Origin: Streptomyces venezuelae
Lineage (GTDB): Bacteria; Actinomycetota; Actinomycetes; Streptomycetales; Streptomycetaceae
Assembly (NCBI RefSeq): GCF_008642295.1
Contig: NZ_CP029190.1
Location: 5,253,501 to 5,317,500 of the forward strand
DNA length: 64,000 nucleotides
Reading direction: 5' to 3'
The first letter of the stretch is position 1. Every line of letters begins with the position of its first letter. The position numbers were made by a program, and so were the translations under genes. Positions 17,611 through 24,505 of the stretch are shown here, piece by piece. Below the pieces are notes generated by a model. It did not search any database, had not been told where the DNA came from, and saw only the letters and a program-made list of their open reading frames with translations.

Positions 17611-17655
17611 CCTACCTACCTGCCTACCTATCCTCTGTTCAGGAGAACCTCAGCC

Positions 17656-19116
17656 ATGTCCTTGTCCCACCGCCGCCCGATTGCCATCGCGGCTGCCACC
17701 CTGACCGCCGCCGCCCTGGGCGCGACCGCCCTGATGCTCCCGGCGGTCGCCGCGGAACGGCCCACCGTCCCGATCAAGATCGTCGGCGGCACGCTCGACT
17801 GGGGCGTGAAGGAGAGCTACCGCAATTACGTGACGGGCATGGCGGCCGGAAAGATCACCGTTGCGGACGGGGCCGTGCGGAACGCCGACGGCACCTTCCG
17901 GTTCGGCTCGGCCACCGGCCAGTACGACCCGGCCACGCATGTGGTGAAGGCGGCCTTCCAGGGCAGCGTCACCTTCTTCTCGCCCGCCCCGCCCGCCGGC
18001 CACGGCTTCGAGGTCAAGCTCTCCGACTTCCGCATCGACTCCGGCACCAAGAAGGTGACCGCGGACGTCACCAAGGGCGGCAAGACCGACCAGGACGTGC
18101 CGCTGGCGGGCGTGGCCTTCACCGGGCCGGCGATGGAGAAGCTGGCCACCACCCTCACCAAGCAGGCGGCGGACTCCCTCGGTTCGGCCTCGTACGAGAA
18201 CAAGCCCGGCGACCCGCTCACCGTGAAGCCGGAGTTCGAGCAGCCCAAGCCGCAGCCCTCGGGGCAGCCGTCCACGAAGCCGACCCCTTCGAGCACCACC
18301 ACCAAGCCGGCCCCCACCCAGACCTCCGGCACCCCCGCGACCCCCTCCAAGCCCCCGGCCCAGACCACCAAGCCGGCCGACGGCCCGCAGAAGATCCTCA
18401 GCGGCAAGGCCACCTGGGGCATGAAGGAATCGTTCCGCCGCTATGTGCAGGGCGCGGGCGGCTCGGTCACCCCGGCCGCCGGGGCCGTGAAGAACGGCGA
18501 ACTCTTCGACTTCACCCTCGGCAAGGGCGAACTCGACGCCAAGAACAAGAAGCTGACCGCCTCGTTCAACGGCAGCCTGCGCTTCCTGTACGCCGCCCAC
18601 GGCATCGACATGACCTTCAGCAACCTGCGGGTCACCGCAGCCGGGAAGACCGGCACCCTGGTTCTCGACGTCAAGACGGCCTCCGGTACCCGCACCGGAG
18701 TTCCGTTCGCCACGCTCGACCTCTCCAAGGCCGACTACCGGACCAAGGGCGGGGTGCTCACCCTGAACTCCGTTCCGGCCGTCTTCACCGCCGAGGGTGC
18801 GGCCGTGTTCGCCAACGGCACCACCGGCTCGATGTACCAGAAGGGCCAGGCGGTGGACCCGCTGACCCTCTCGGTGGCGGTGGACCGGGACGCGGCCCTC
18901 CCGTCCGGCACCGCCGGTGGCAGCGGCAGCAGCGGCGGCACGGGTGGCACCGGAGGCGCCGGGACCGCCGGAGGCGGTGGCTCCGTCGGCGGCAACCTCG
19001 CCGCCACCGGCGCCGAGATCCCGGCCGGCAGCCTGCTCGCCGCCTCCGGTGTGGTGGTGGCGGCCGGCGCGGGTGCGGTGTTCGCCGCCCGCCGCCGCCG
19101 TACGGCCGGCATCTGA
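17656..19116 (+). CDS. HtaA-type heme-binding protein with sortase (LAATG) anchor
   Basis: A 486-residue secreted heme-binding protein. The signal peptide ends near residue 33. The two HtaA domains, about 40-200 and 250-420, each open with W-G-(V/M)-K-E-S-(Y/F)-R-x-Y-V. They are separated by a Pro/Thr/Lys-rich spacer that would span cell-wall thickness. After a Gly/Ser-rich stretch the C-terminus carries LAATG, a 25-residue hydrophobic helix and the RRRR tail. LAXTG is the class E sortase signal used by Streptomyces, so the protein is probably linked to peptidoglycan. It lies 45 bases after the first htaA gene with a GGAG ribosome-binding site, so it belongs to the same iron-regulated transcript. 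Between the genes is a short run of CCTA repeats. Confidence 0.9.
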   Translation: MSLSHRRPIAIAAATLTAAALGATALMLPAVAAERPTVPIKIVGGTLDWGVKESYRNYVTGMAAGKITVADGAVRNADGTFRFGSATGQYDPATHVVKAAFQGSVTFFSPAPPAGHGFEVKLSDFRIDSGTKKVTADVTKGGKTDQDVPLAGVAFTGPAMEKLATTLTKQAADSLGSASYENKPGDPLTVKPEFEQPKPQPSGQPSTKPTPSSTTTKPAPTQTSGTPATPSKPPAQTTKPADGPQKILSGKATWGMKESFRRYVQGAGGSVTPAAGAVKNGELFDFTLGKGELDAKNKKLTASFNGSLRFLYAAHGIDMTFSNLRVTAAGKTGTLVLDVKTASGTRTGVPFATLDLSKADYRTKGGVLTLNSVPAVFTAEGAAVFANGTTGSMYQKGQAVDPLTLSVAVDRDAALPSGTAGGSGSSGGTGGTGGAGTAGGGGSVGGNLAATGAEIPAGSLLAASGVVVAAGAGAVFAARRRRTAGI

Positions 19117-19134
19117 CCGTGCTTCAATGCCCGC

Positions 19135-19794
19135 GTGAACGATCTCGATGTACTCAAGGTCTTCTGTGCGGGCGACGGGCGGCACGGCAACCTGCTGGGT
19201 GTCGTACGGGCCGGCCCGAACGGCAGCCCGGTCCCCGACGACGCGGCCCGGCAGGCCCTGGCCGCCGAACTCGGCTACAGCGAGACGGTGTTCGTCGACG
19301 ACTCCGAGCGCGGGGTCGTCGACATCCGTACCCCCGGCACCCGGATGTCCTTCGCGGGACACCCGCTGGTCGGGGTGGCCTGGCTGCTGGACATCGAGGA
19401 GCTGAACCCGCCGGTGGGGCCGGTGTGGGCGCGCGACGACGGCGAGTTCACCTGGATCACGGCCCGCCCCGAGTGGGTCACGACCAAGCACACCCGGCAG
19501 TACGCCACCCCCGCCGAGGTCGAGGCCCTGCCGGCCCCGCCGCCGGGCGAGGGCTGGCTCTACGCATGGGCGTGGGAGGACGAGCGGGCGGGCCGGGTCC
19601 GCGCCCGCGGGTTCCCGCGGCGGGCGGACGGCATCATCGTGGAGGACGAGGCCACCGGCTCGGCGGCGCTGCTGCTGACGGCGGAGCTGAACCGGGCCTT
19701 GAACATCACCCAGGGTGCAGGCTCCCAGATCCTCACGGCTCCGGGGCCGGACGGCACCGTGGAGATCGGCGGCCGGGTCCGGTTCGCCTCCTGA
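19135..19794 (+). CDS. PhzF-like isomerase, short form
   Basis: A 219-residue PhzF-family protein, about 60 residues shorter than the full-length paralogue at 10164-11021. It keeps the N-terminal ELGYSETVFVDD with the catalytic Glu, a GHPLVGVAWLL segment in place of GHATVATAVAL, and the C-terminal VEDEATGSAALLLTAEL loop. Parts of the middle are condensed, so activity is not certain. The GTG start is 18 bases after the second htaA gene, which places it on the heme-acquisition transcript. The reason for an isomerase there is not obvious. An opposing terminator hairpin follows. Confidence 0.8.
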   Translation: MNDLDVLKVFCAGDGRHGNLLGVVRAGPNGSPVPDDAARQALAAELGYSETVFVDDSERGVVDIRTPGTRMSFAGHPLVGVAWLLDIEELNPPVGPVWARDDGEFTWITARPEWVTTKHTRQYATPAEVEALPAPPPGEGWLYAWAWEDERAGRVRARGFPRRADGIIVEDEATGSAALLLTAELNRALNITQGAGSQILTAPGPDGTVEIGGRVRFAS

Positions 19795-19810
19795 ACCACG
19801 GAATCACGCG

Positions 19811-19849
19811 GTCAGGGGGCGGACCCGTCGAACGGGCCCGCCCCCTGAC
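19811..19849. terminator. Two-part hairpin between convergent genes
   Basis: Outer arms GTCAGGGGGCGG (19811-19822) and CCGCCCCCTGAC (19838-19849) pair perfectly. Inside them CCCGT and ACGGG form a second stem around CGA, giving a nearly continuous 17-bp hairpin with one mismatch. It ends both the htaA transcript and the oppositely directed heme oxygenase transcript. Confidence 0.75.
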
Positions 19850-19884
19850 TGCGTTGGACGATGTGTGGCGCGGCGGTCAGGCGG

Positions 19885-20532
19885 TCACGCTGACAGCGGG
19901 AACTGGTTGCCCAGTTCGCGGAAGACCGCCCCGTTGAAGTCGAAGGCCCGCTTGCACTCGTCGATGATGCGCTGCTTCTCCAGGTCGTCCGCGGCGATGG
20001 CGTCCAGCAGCTCGCGGTACGTGCGCTTGAAGGCCGCGGGGTTGGAGATCGCCTCGAAGACGTAGAACCGGACGCCGTCGCCCTTGCGCTCGAAGCCCCA
20101 GGTCCGCTCCGCCTTGTCGCGGATGATCTGGCCGCCGGAGAGGTCGCCGAGGTAGCGGGTGTAGTGGTGGGCCACATAGCCGCCGGGCCAGGTGGCGGCG
20201 CATTCCGCGACCCGGTCCGCGTAGGCGCGGGTGGCGGGCAGGGCGGTCAGCGTCTCGCGCCACTGCGGGCCGCGCAGGTGAGCCAGGTCGCGCTCGATCT
20301 CGGTGAGCCGCATCAGCTCCGGCCGGATGAACGGGCCGGCGACCGGATCGTCCTTCAGGGCCTCGGCGCCCTCCTCCAGGGCCTGGTAGACGAACCACAG
20401 CTGCTCGGTGTAGCGCGCGTACGCATCCACTCCGAGCCGGCCGCCCAGCAGGTCGCTCATGAAGGTCGAGGTTTCGGCCTCGGTGTGCTGTTCGTGTGAC
20501 GCGACGCGGATGACCGTAGAGAAGGCGTCCAA
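19885..20532 (-). CDS. hmuO: Biliverdin-producing heme oxygenase
   Basis: A 215-residue heme oxygenase that splits imported heme to biliverdin, CO and Fe2+ with electrons from a reductase. The proximal histidine is at residue 16 in ASHEQHTEAETSTFMSDLL, which aligns with Corynebacterium HmuO. The distal-helix LGDLSGGQI glycine pair is at about 135. I assign the start to TTG 20532, with GGAGG seven bases upstream; this gives the usual family length, whereas the next upstream codons encode a Gly/Pro stretch. A DtxR-type iron box lies 66-81 bases upstream. It is convergent with the htaA operon across a terminator. Confidence 0.93.
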   Translation of the reverse strand: MDAFSTVIRVASHEQHTEAETSTFMSDLLGGRLGVDAYARYTEQLWFVYQALEEGAEALKDDPVAGPFIRPELMRLTEIERDLAHLRGPQWRETLTALPATRAYADRVAECAATWPGGYVAHHYTRYLGDLSGGQIIRDKAERTWGFERKGDGVRFYVFEAISNPAAFKRTYRELLDAIAADDLEKQRIIDECKRAFDFNGAVFRELGNQFPLSA

Positions 20533-20597
20533 AACAGGACCTCCAGAGGAAGGCGAACCAGGGGTGGCGGCCCCCGCCGCCACACCCGATCCTGCTA

Positions 20598-20613
20598 CTT
20601 AGGCTTACCTAAG
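20598..20613 (-). promoter_or_regulatory. Iron box upstream of heme oxygenase
   Basis: Inverted arms CTTAGG (20598-20603) and CCTAAG (20608-20613) form a DtxR/DmdR-type box. Read on the minus strand it is TTAGGTAAGCCTAA, which matches 13 of the 14 core positions of the iron-box consensus. It is 66 bases upstream of the TTG start, the right place for iron repression of hmuO. Confidence 0.85.
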
Positions 20614-20619
20614 TCAATG

Positions 20620-20673
20620 TGTTCCCGACGTGCTGTCGGTAAAGCTTGTTCCCGACTCCGCGTCGGCAAAACC
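20620..20673 (-). repeat. Tandem 27-base repeat, each copy a small hairpin (map terminator)
   Basis: Two 27-base copies (20620-20646 and 20647-20673) share 19 of 27 bases. The matching positions are the stem arms CCGAC and GTCGG and the flanking TGTTCC and AAA blocks, while the five-base loops differ. This looks like two consecutive terminators for map (minus strand) just before the iron box of hmuO. Confidence 0.6.
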
Positions 20674-20691
20674 TCGGAGAATCTGAAGAAA

Positions 20692-21549
20692 CTACGGCAG
20701 GGTCAGGATCTCCGCCCCGCTGTCCGTCACCACCAGTGTGTGCTCGAACTGCGCCGTCCGCTTCCGGTCCTTGGTCACCACCGTCCAGCCGTCCGCCCAC
20801 ATGTCGTACTCGTGCGTCCCCAGGGTCAGCATCGGCTCGATGGTGAAGGTCATCCCGGGTTCGATGACGGTGGTCGCGTGCGGGCTGTCGTAGTGCGGAA
20901 TGATCAGGCCGGAGTGGAAGGACGAGTTGATGCCGTGCCCGGTGAAGTCCCGGACCACGCCGTAGCCGAAACGCTTCGCGTACGACTCGATGACCCGTCC
21001 GATGACGTTGATCTGGCGGCCCGGGCGGACCGCCTTGATGGCCCGGTTCAGTGCCTCCCGGGTGCGCTCCACCAGCAGCCGCGACTCCTCGTCCACCTCC
21101 CCGCACAGGTAGGTGGCGTTGTTGTCCCCGTGGACCCCGCCGATGTACGCCGTCACGTCCAGGTTCACGATGTCGCCGTCCCGCAGCACCGTGGAGTCCG
21201 GGATGCCGTGGCAGATGACCTCGTTCACCGAGGAGCAGAGCGACTTCGGGAAACCCCGGTACCCCAGCGTCGACGGGTAGGCACCGTGGTCGCACATGTA
21301 CTCGTGCGCCACCCGGTCCAGCTCATCGGTGGTCACCCCGGGTGCGATCAGCTTGGCGGCCTCCTCCATCGCCTGGGCGGCGATCCGGCCGGCGATGCGC
21401 ATCGCCTCGACGGTCTCGGGCGTCTGCACCTCCGGCCCCTGGTACGGAGTGGGCGCGGGCTTCCCCACGTACTCGGGCCGGCGGATGTTTCCGGGGACGG
21501 AACGGGCGGGAGAGAGCTCCCCTGGTACGAGCAGCGACTGGCCAGACAT
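20692..21549 (-). CDS. map: Methionine aminopeptidase, type I
   Basis: A 285-residue cytoplasmic enzyme that removes the N-terminal Met from nascent proteins. The metal-binding residues are visible as the two aspartates in [19 protein letters not shown], the histidine in [11 protein letters not shown], the glutamate in TIEPML and the final glutamate in QFEHTLVV. The 40-residue N-terminal stretch before [12 protein letters not shown] resembles the linker of actinobacterial MetAP1c proteins. I chose the ATG at 21549; a longer frame adds residues that overlap the divergent small gene's upstream sequence. A double hairpin follows its end. Confidence 0.93.
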   Translation of the reverse strand: MSGQSLLVPGELSPARSVPGNIRRPEYVGKPAPTPYQGPEVQTPETVEAMRIAGRIAAQAMEEAAKLIAPGVTTDELDRVAHEYMCDHGAYPSTLGYRGFPKSLCSSVNEVICHGIPDSTVLRDGDIVNLDVTAYIGGVHGDNNATYLCGEVDEESRLLVERTREALNRAIKAVRPGRQINVIGRVIESYAKRFGYGVVRDFTGHGINSSFHSGLIIPHYDSPHATTVIEPGMTFTIEPMLTLGTHEYDMWADGWTVVTKDRKRTAQFEHTLVVTDSGAEILTLP

Positions 21550-21607
21550 GCAAGCGAGTGTATCCAGCGGGTATCGGGCAGCATGGCGGCAGAGGAAGGA
21601 GCAGCGG

Positions 21608-21847
21608 ATGGCCCTGTTCAAGAAGCGCCAGGTGGGCAAACCGGGCGAGTGGTACTACTGCCTGGTCCACCAGAAGGTCGAGGAAGGGCCGGAGTGCCCC
21701 GCCAAGGACCGCTTCGGTCCGTACGGCACCCCGGAAGAGGCGGCCCACGCCATGGAGACCGCCCAGGAGCGCAACCTGGAATGGCAGAACGACCCCAAGT
21801 GGAACGACAAGTCCCGCGAGGAGGACGAGGGCACCGCGACGCCTTGA
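21608..21847 (+). CDS. Small conserved hypothetical protein
   Basis: A 79-residue hydrophilic, acidic protein ([21 protein letters not shown]...). It contains a CLVH...CP pair, tryptophans in EWQND and WND, and a highly charged C-terminus rich in E/D. I recognise the pattern from Streptomyces genomes, always near map, but know no function. The pair of cysteines could hold a metal, though there are too few for a zinc ribbon. Translation begins at ATG 21608 after GAAGGAGCAGCG. It is divergent from map. Confidence 0.75.
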   Translation: MALFKKRQVGKPGEWYYCLVHQKVEEGPECPAKDRFGPYGTPEEAAHAMETAQERNLEWQNDPKWNDKSREEDEGTATP

Positions 21848-21887
21848 GGGTCCGGGGCTGGGTCCGGCGGGTCCGGTGGCAGAACCC

Positions 21888-22523
21888 CTACCAGCGGCTG
21901 GGCGGCGGTGCGGTCAGCCGGTCGAGCCGGTCGGCAAGCCGCGCCAGCCGGTCCCGGAACCGCCGCGGGCCGCCCCGCTGCACCGGCCCGGCGTTCTCCC
22001 CGGCCGCCGCGCCGACCAGGTGCTGCACCGTGTCCAGATCGAGGTCCGCGTCCACCGGCACCGACAGCACCTCGTGCGCGAGGCCCCCCAGCTCCCGGTC
22101 GCCACCGTCCAGGGACAGCACCGTGGCCCCCGCCCGGCGCGCCCCGTACACCCGCTCCAGCAGTCCCTGCCCGGGCTCCTCCGGCGCGACCACCAGCAGC
22201 GTCGCCCCGCGCCCGGCCGCCTCCAGCCGCCCCAGCCCGACCGACAGGTGCGCCGGCTCCCCGGGCAGCACCCGGTGCCGCACCAGGGTCGGGGCCAGCT
22301 CCGGCAGCCCGGACCAGGCCGCCTCGTCCACCAGGTGTGCCCCCAGGTGCCAGGGCTCGTACGCCTCGGTGCCCACCAGCAGCAGCCCGCTGCCGGACCG
22401 GCCGCCCGACCGGCCGGACGGCACCACCGATCTCCGCAGCGATCCGGCGAACCGCCGGGCGGCACCCGGCCACTCGGTACCGGCGAGGACCTCGCGCAGC
22501 AGTGCGACCCGGACGGCATCCAT
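21888..22523 (-). CDS. Conserved hypothetical protein, Streptomyces type
   Basis: A 211-residue soluble protein of unknown function. The middle, GLLLVGTEAYEPWHLGAHLVDEA with ATLLVVAPEEPGQGLL, looks like a Rossmann-type alternation, but no nucleotide motif is present. The C-terminus is Arg/Leu-rich (RFRDRLARLADRLDRLTAPP) and would form an amphipathic helix. I prefer ATG 22523, which has a GCAGGA site upstream, over ATG 22532, whose apparent Shine-Dalgarno touches the start codon. The nearest neighbour is convergent. Confidence 0.6.
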   Translation of the reverse strand: MDAVRVALLREVLAGTEWPGAARRFAGSLRRSVVPSGRSGGRSGSGLLLVGTEAYEPWHLGAHLVDEAAWSGLPELAPTLVRHRVLPGEPAHLSVGLGRLEAAGRGATLLVVAPEEPGQGLLERVYGARRAGATVLSLDGGDRELGGLAHEVLSVPVDADLDLDTVQHLVGAAAGENAGPVQRGGPRRFRDRLARLADRLDRLTAPPPSRW

Positions 22524-22617
22524 ACGGGGCATCCTGCCGCAGGTGTGACGCCCGCGGGCGGGGTTCCCTGCGCCTCACCCGTTCGGCCTTGCGCTACCCG
22601 GCAGTACGCTCGCCCCC

Positions 22618-23322
22618 ATGACCTCCACAGAGAGCAACAGCAAGCCGGCGGCCAAGGACCCCTGGAACCTCCCGGACGTGTCCGGCCTGGTGGTCGGCGT
22701 CCTCGGCGGCACCGGCGACCAGGGCCGCGGCCTCGCCTACCGGCTCGCCCGGGCCGGCCAGAAGGTGATCATCGGCTCCCGGGCCGCCGAGCGCGCCCGG
22801 ACCGCCGCCGACGAGCTCGGCCTGGGCATCGAGGGCGCGGACAACGCCGAATGCGCCCGCCGCAGCGATGTCGTGATCATCGCGGTGCCGTGGGACGGCC
22901 ACGCCAAGACCCTGGAATCGCTGCGCGGGGAACTCGCCGGCAAGCTCGTGATCGACTGCGTCAACCCGCTCGGCTTCGACAAGCAGGGCGCCTACGCCCT
23001 CAAGCCGGAGGAGGGCAGCGCCGCCCAGCAGGCCGCCGCCCTGCTCCCCGACTCCCGGGTCACGGCCGCCTTCCACCACCTCTCGGCCGTCCTGCTCCAG
23101 GACGAGTCCATCGAGGAGATCGACACCGATGTGATGGTGCTCGGCGAGTCCCGCGCCGACACCGACCTGGTCCAGGCGCTGTGCGCCCGTATCCCGGGCA
23201 TGCGGGGCGTCTTCTCGGGCCGGCTCCGCAACGCCCACCAGGTCGAATCCCTGGTCGCCAACCTGATCTCGGTCAACCGCCGCTACAAAGCACACGCCGG
23301 CCTGCGGGTCACGGACGTCTGA
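22618..23322 (+). CDS. npdG: F420:NADPH oxidoreductase (NpdG)
   Basis: A 234-residue enzyme that transfers hydride between coenzyme F420 and NADP, supplying reduced F420 to actinobacterial reductases. The N-terminal Rossmann motif is VVGVLGGTGDQGRGLAYRLA. The glycine pattern and IIGSRAAERA segment match archaeal/actinobacterial NpdG, and the AVPWDGHAKTLESL and FHHLSAVLL segments follow. The short acidic N-terminal extension before it is non-conserved. ATG 22618 has no strong Shine-Dalgarno. Its end is duplicated: GTCACGGACGTCTGAGC and GTCACGGACATCTGAGG follow each other at 23308-23341, with the stop codon in the first copy. Confidence 0.9.
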   Translation: MTSTESNSKPAAKDPWNLPDVSGLVVGVLGGTGDQGRGLAYRLARAGQKVIIGSRAAERARTAADELGLGIEGADNAECARRSDVVIIAVPWDGHAKTLESLRGELAGKLVIDCVNPLGFDKQGAYALKPEEGSAAQQAAALLPDSRVTAAFHHLSAVLLQDESIEEIDTDVMVLGESRADTDLVQALCARIPGMRGVFSGRLRNAHQVESLVANLISVNRRYKAHAGLRVTDV

Positions 23323-23431
23323 GCGTCACGGACATCTGAGGGCAGGGGCTTACGGGAACCCTGCGGGGGATGGGGGACACTGGAGGGGCATCACGCATCA
23401 CCCCCCCAGTGTCCCCGAGGAGCCCCGTCCC

Positions 23432-23644
23432 ATGCCCCGCCTTGCCGTGTTCGCCCTTGTCGTCTGCGCGCTCTCCGTGGCCGCGGCCGTGGTCGCCTTC
23501 GTGGAGGGCAGTTTCCTCGGGATCATCTGGGTGCTGATGGCCGGGGTGACCTCCAACCTCGCCTACTTCTACCTGCGCAAGGCGAAGGCCGAGAAGGCCG
23601 CCCGGGCCGCCGAGGCCGGAGGGACCGCGGGGCTCACTCCGTGA
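23432..23644 (+). CDS. Small two-helix membrane protein
   Basis: A 70-residue protein with two hydrophobic helices (about residues 3-26 and 29-48) joined by a short loop, then a basic Lys/Arg/Ala tail (KAKAEKAARAAEAGG). It has no motif I can assign. It is preceded by GAGGAG and begins at ATG 23432. Its last bases overlap the stop of the convergent protease-like gene by 11 bases. It may be related to other tiny Streptomyces membrane proteins of unknown role. Confidence 0.72.
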   Translation: MPRLAVFALVVCALSVAAAVVAFVEGSFLGIIWVLMAGVTSNLAYFYLRKAKAEKAARAAEAGGTAGLTP

Positions 23645-24443
23645 CCAGGCAGATCTCCGGGGCGTCCTGCCAGAAGCGGTAGAGGTCCCAGCCGCAGTAG
23701 GACTCCAGGTCGGAGACGCCTAGCCCGCCCAGCAGGCCGTGCACGAAGTCGAAGAACAGCCGGTTGACCTCCGGGATCCACAGCAGCGCGAAGACCAGGA
23801 TCAGACCGAACGGCGCGAGCGGCTCCACCTGCCGCCGGACCGAGTACGACAGCCACGGCTCGATCACCCCGTAGCCGTCCAGGCCCGGCACCGGCAGGAA
23901 GTTCAGGATCGCCGCCGAGACCTGGAGCAGGGCCAGGAACGCCAGCGCGAAGCGGAAGGCGTACGGCACCCCGTCCAGGGCGTCCAGCCAGAACGGCGCC
24001 GTGCACACCGCCGCGAAGGCCACGTTCGTGAGCGGGCCCGCGGCCGAGATCAGACTGTGCTGCCAGCGCTTCGTGATCCGGCCGCGCTCGATGTACACCG
24101 CACCGCCGGGCAGGCCCAGACCGCCGAGGATCACGAACAGCACCGGCAGCACGATGCTCAGCAGCGCATGGGTGTAGGCGAGCGGGTTGAGCGTGAGATA
24201 GCCCTTGGCGCCGACCGTCAGATCGCCGCTGTGCAGCGCCGTGCGGGCGTGCGCGTACTCGTGCAGGCAGAGCGAGACGATCCAGGCCGAGGTCACGAAC
24301 AGGAAGATCGCGAGGCCGGTGCTGGTGGAGTAGCCGGTCCAGACGGCCCAGCCGGTCACGGCCATGATCGCAACGATGCCGAGGAAGACCGGACTGATCT
24401 GCCGCTCGCTGCGGCGCGCCGAATGAACCATGGGCCGCAACAT
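23634..24443 (-). CDS. Site-2-protease-family (M50) membrane protein
   Basis: A 269-residue polytopic membrane protein with an HExxH zinc motif in SLCLHEYAHAR (residues ~70-80) and the third ligand motif NFLPVPGLDGYG. Both fit the intramembrane metalloprotease family M50. There are about six helices and no PDZ domain, so it is a short form that would act on membrane-bound substrates; none is suggested by the neighbours. ATG 24443 and ATG 24431 are both possible starts. I list the first, although neither has a good Shine-Dalgarno. It is divergent from the AfsR-like gene with 62 bases between the starts. Confidence 0.8.
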   Translation of the reverse strand: MLRPMVHSARRSERQISPVFLGIVAIMAVTGWAVWTGYSTSTGLAIFLFVTSAWIVSLCLHEYAHARTALHSGDLTVGAKGYLTLNPLAYTHALLSIVLPVLFVILGGLGLPGGAVYIERGRITKRWQHSLISAAGPLTNVAFAAVCTAPFWLDALDGVPYAFRFALAFLALLQVSAAILNFLPVPGLDGYGVIEPWLSYSVRRQVEPLAPFGLILVFALLWIPEVNRLFFDFVHGLLGGLGVSDLESYCGWDLYRFWQDAPEICLVTE

Positions 24444-24505
24444 ACCCGGACGGCCCAGACCGATATTCACAGGGGCACCGGCGCCCGGGCGGTGACAATG
24501 GGTCG

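Noticed and set aside
17611..17635. CCTA repeats before the second htaA gene
   Set aside because: Too short and imperfect to suggest phase variation; there is no open frame across it.
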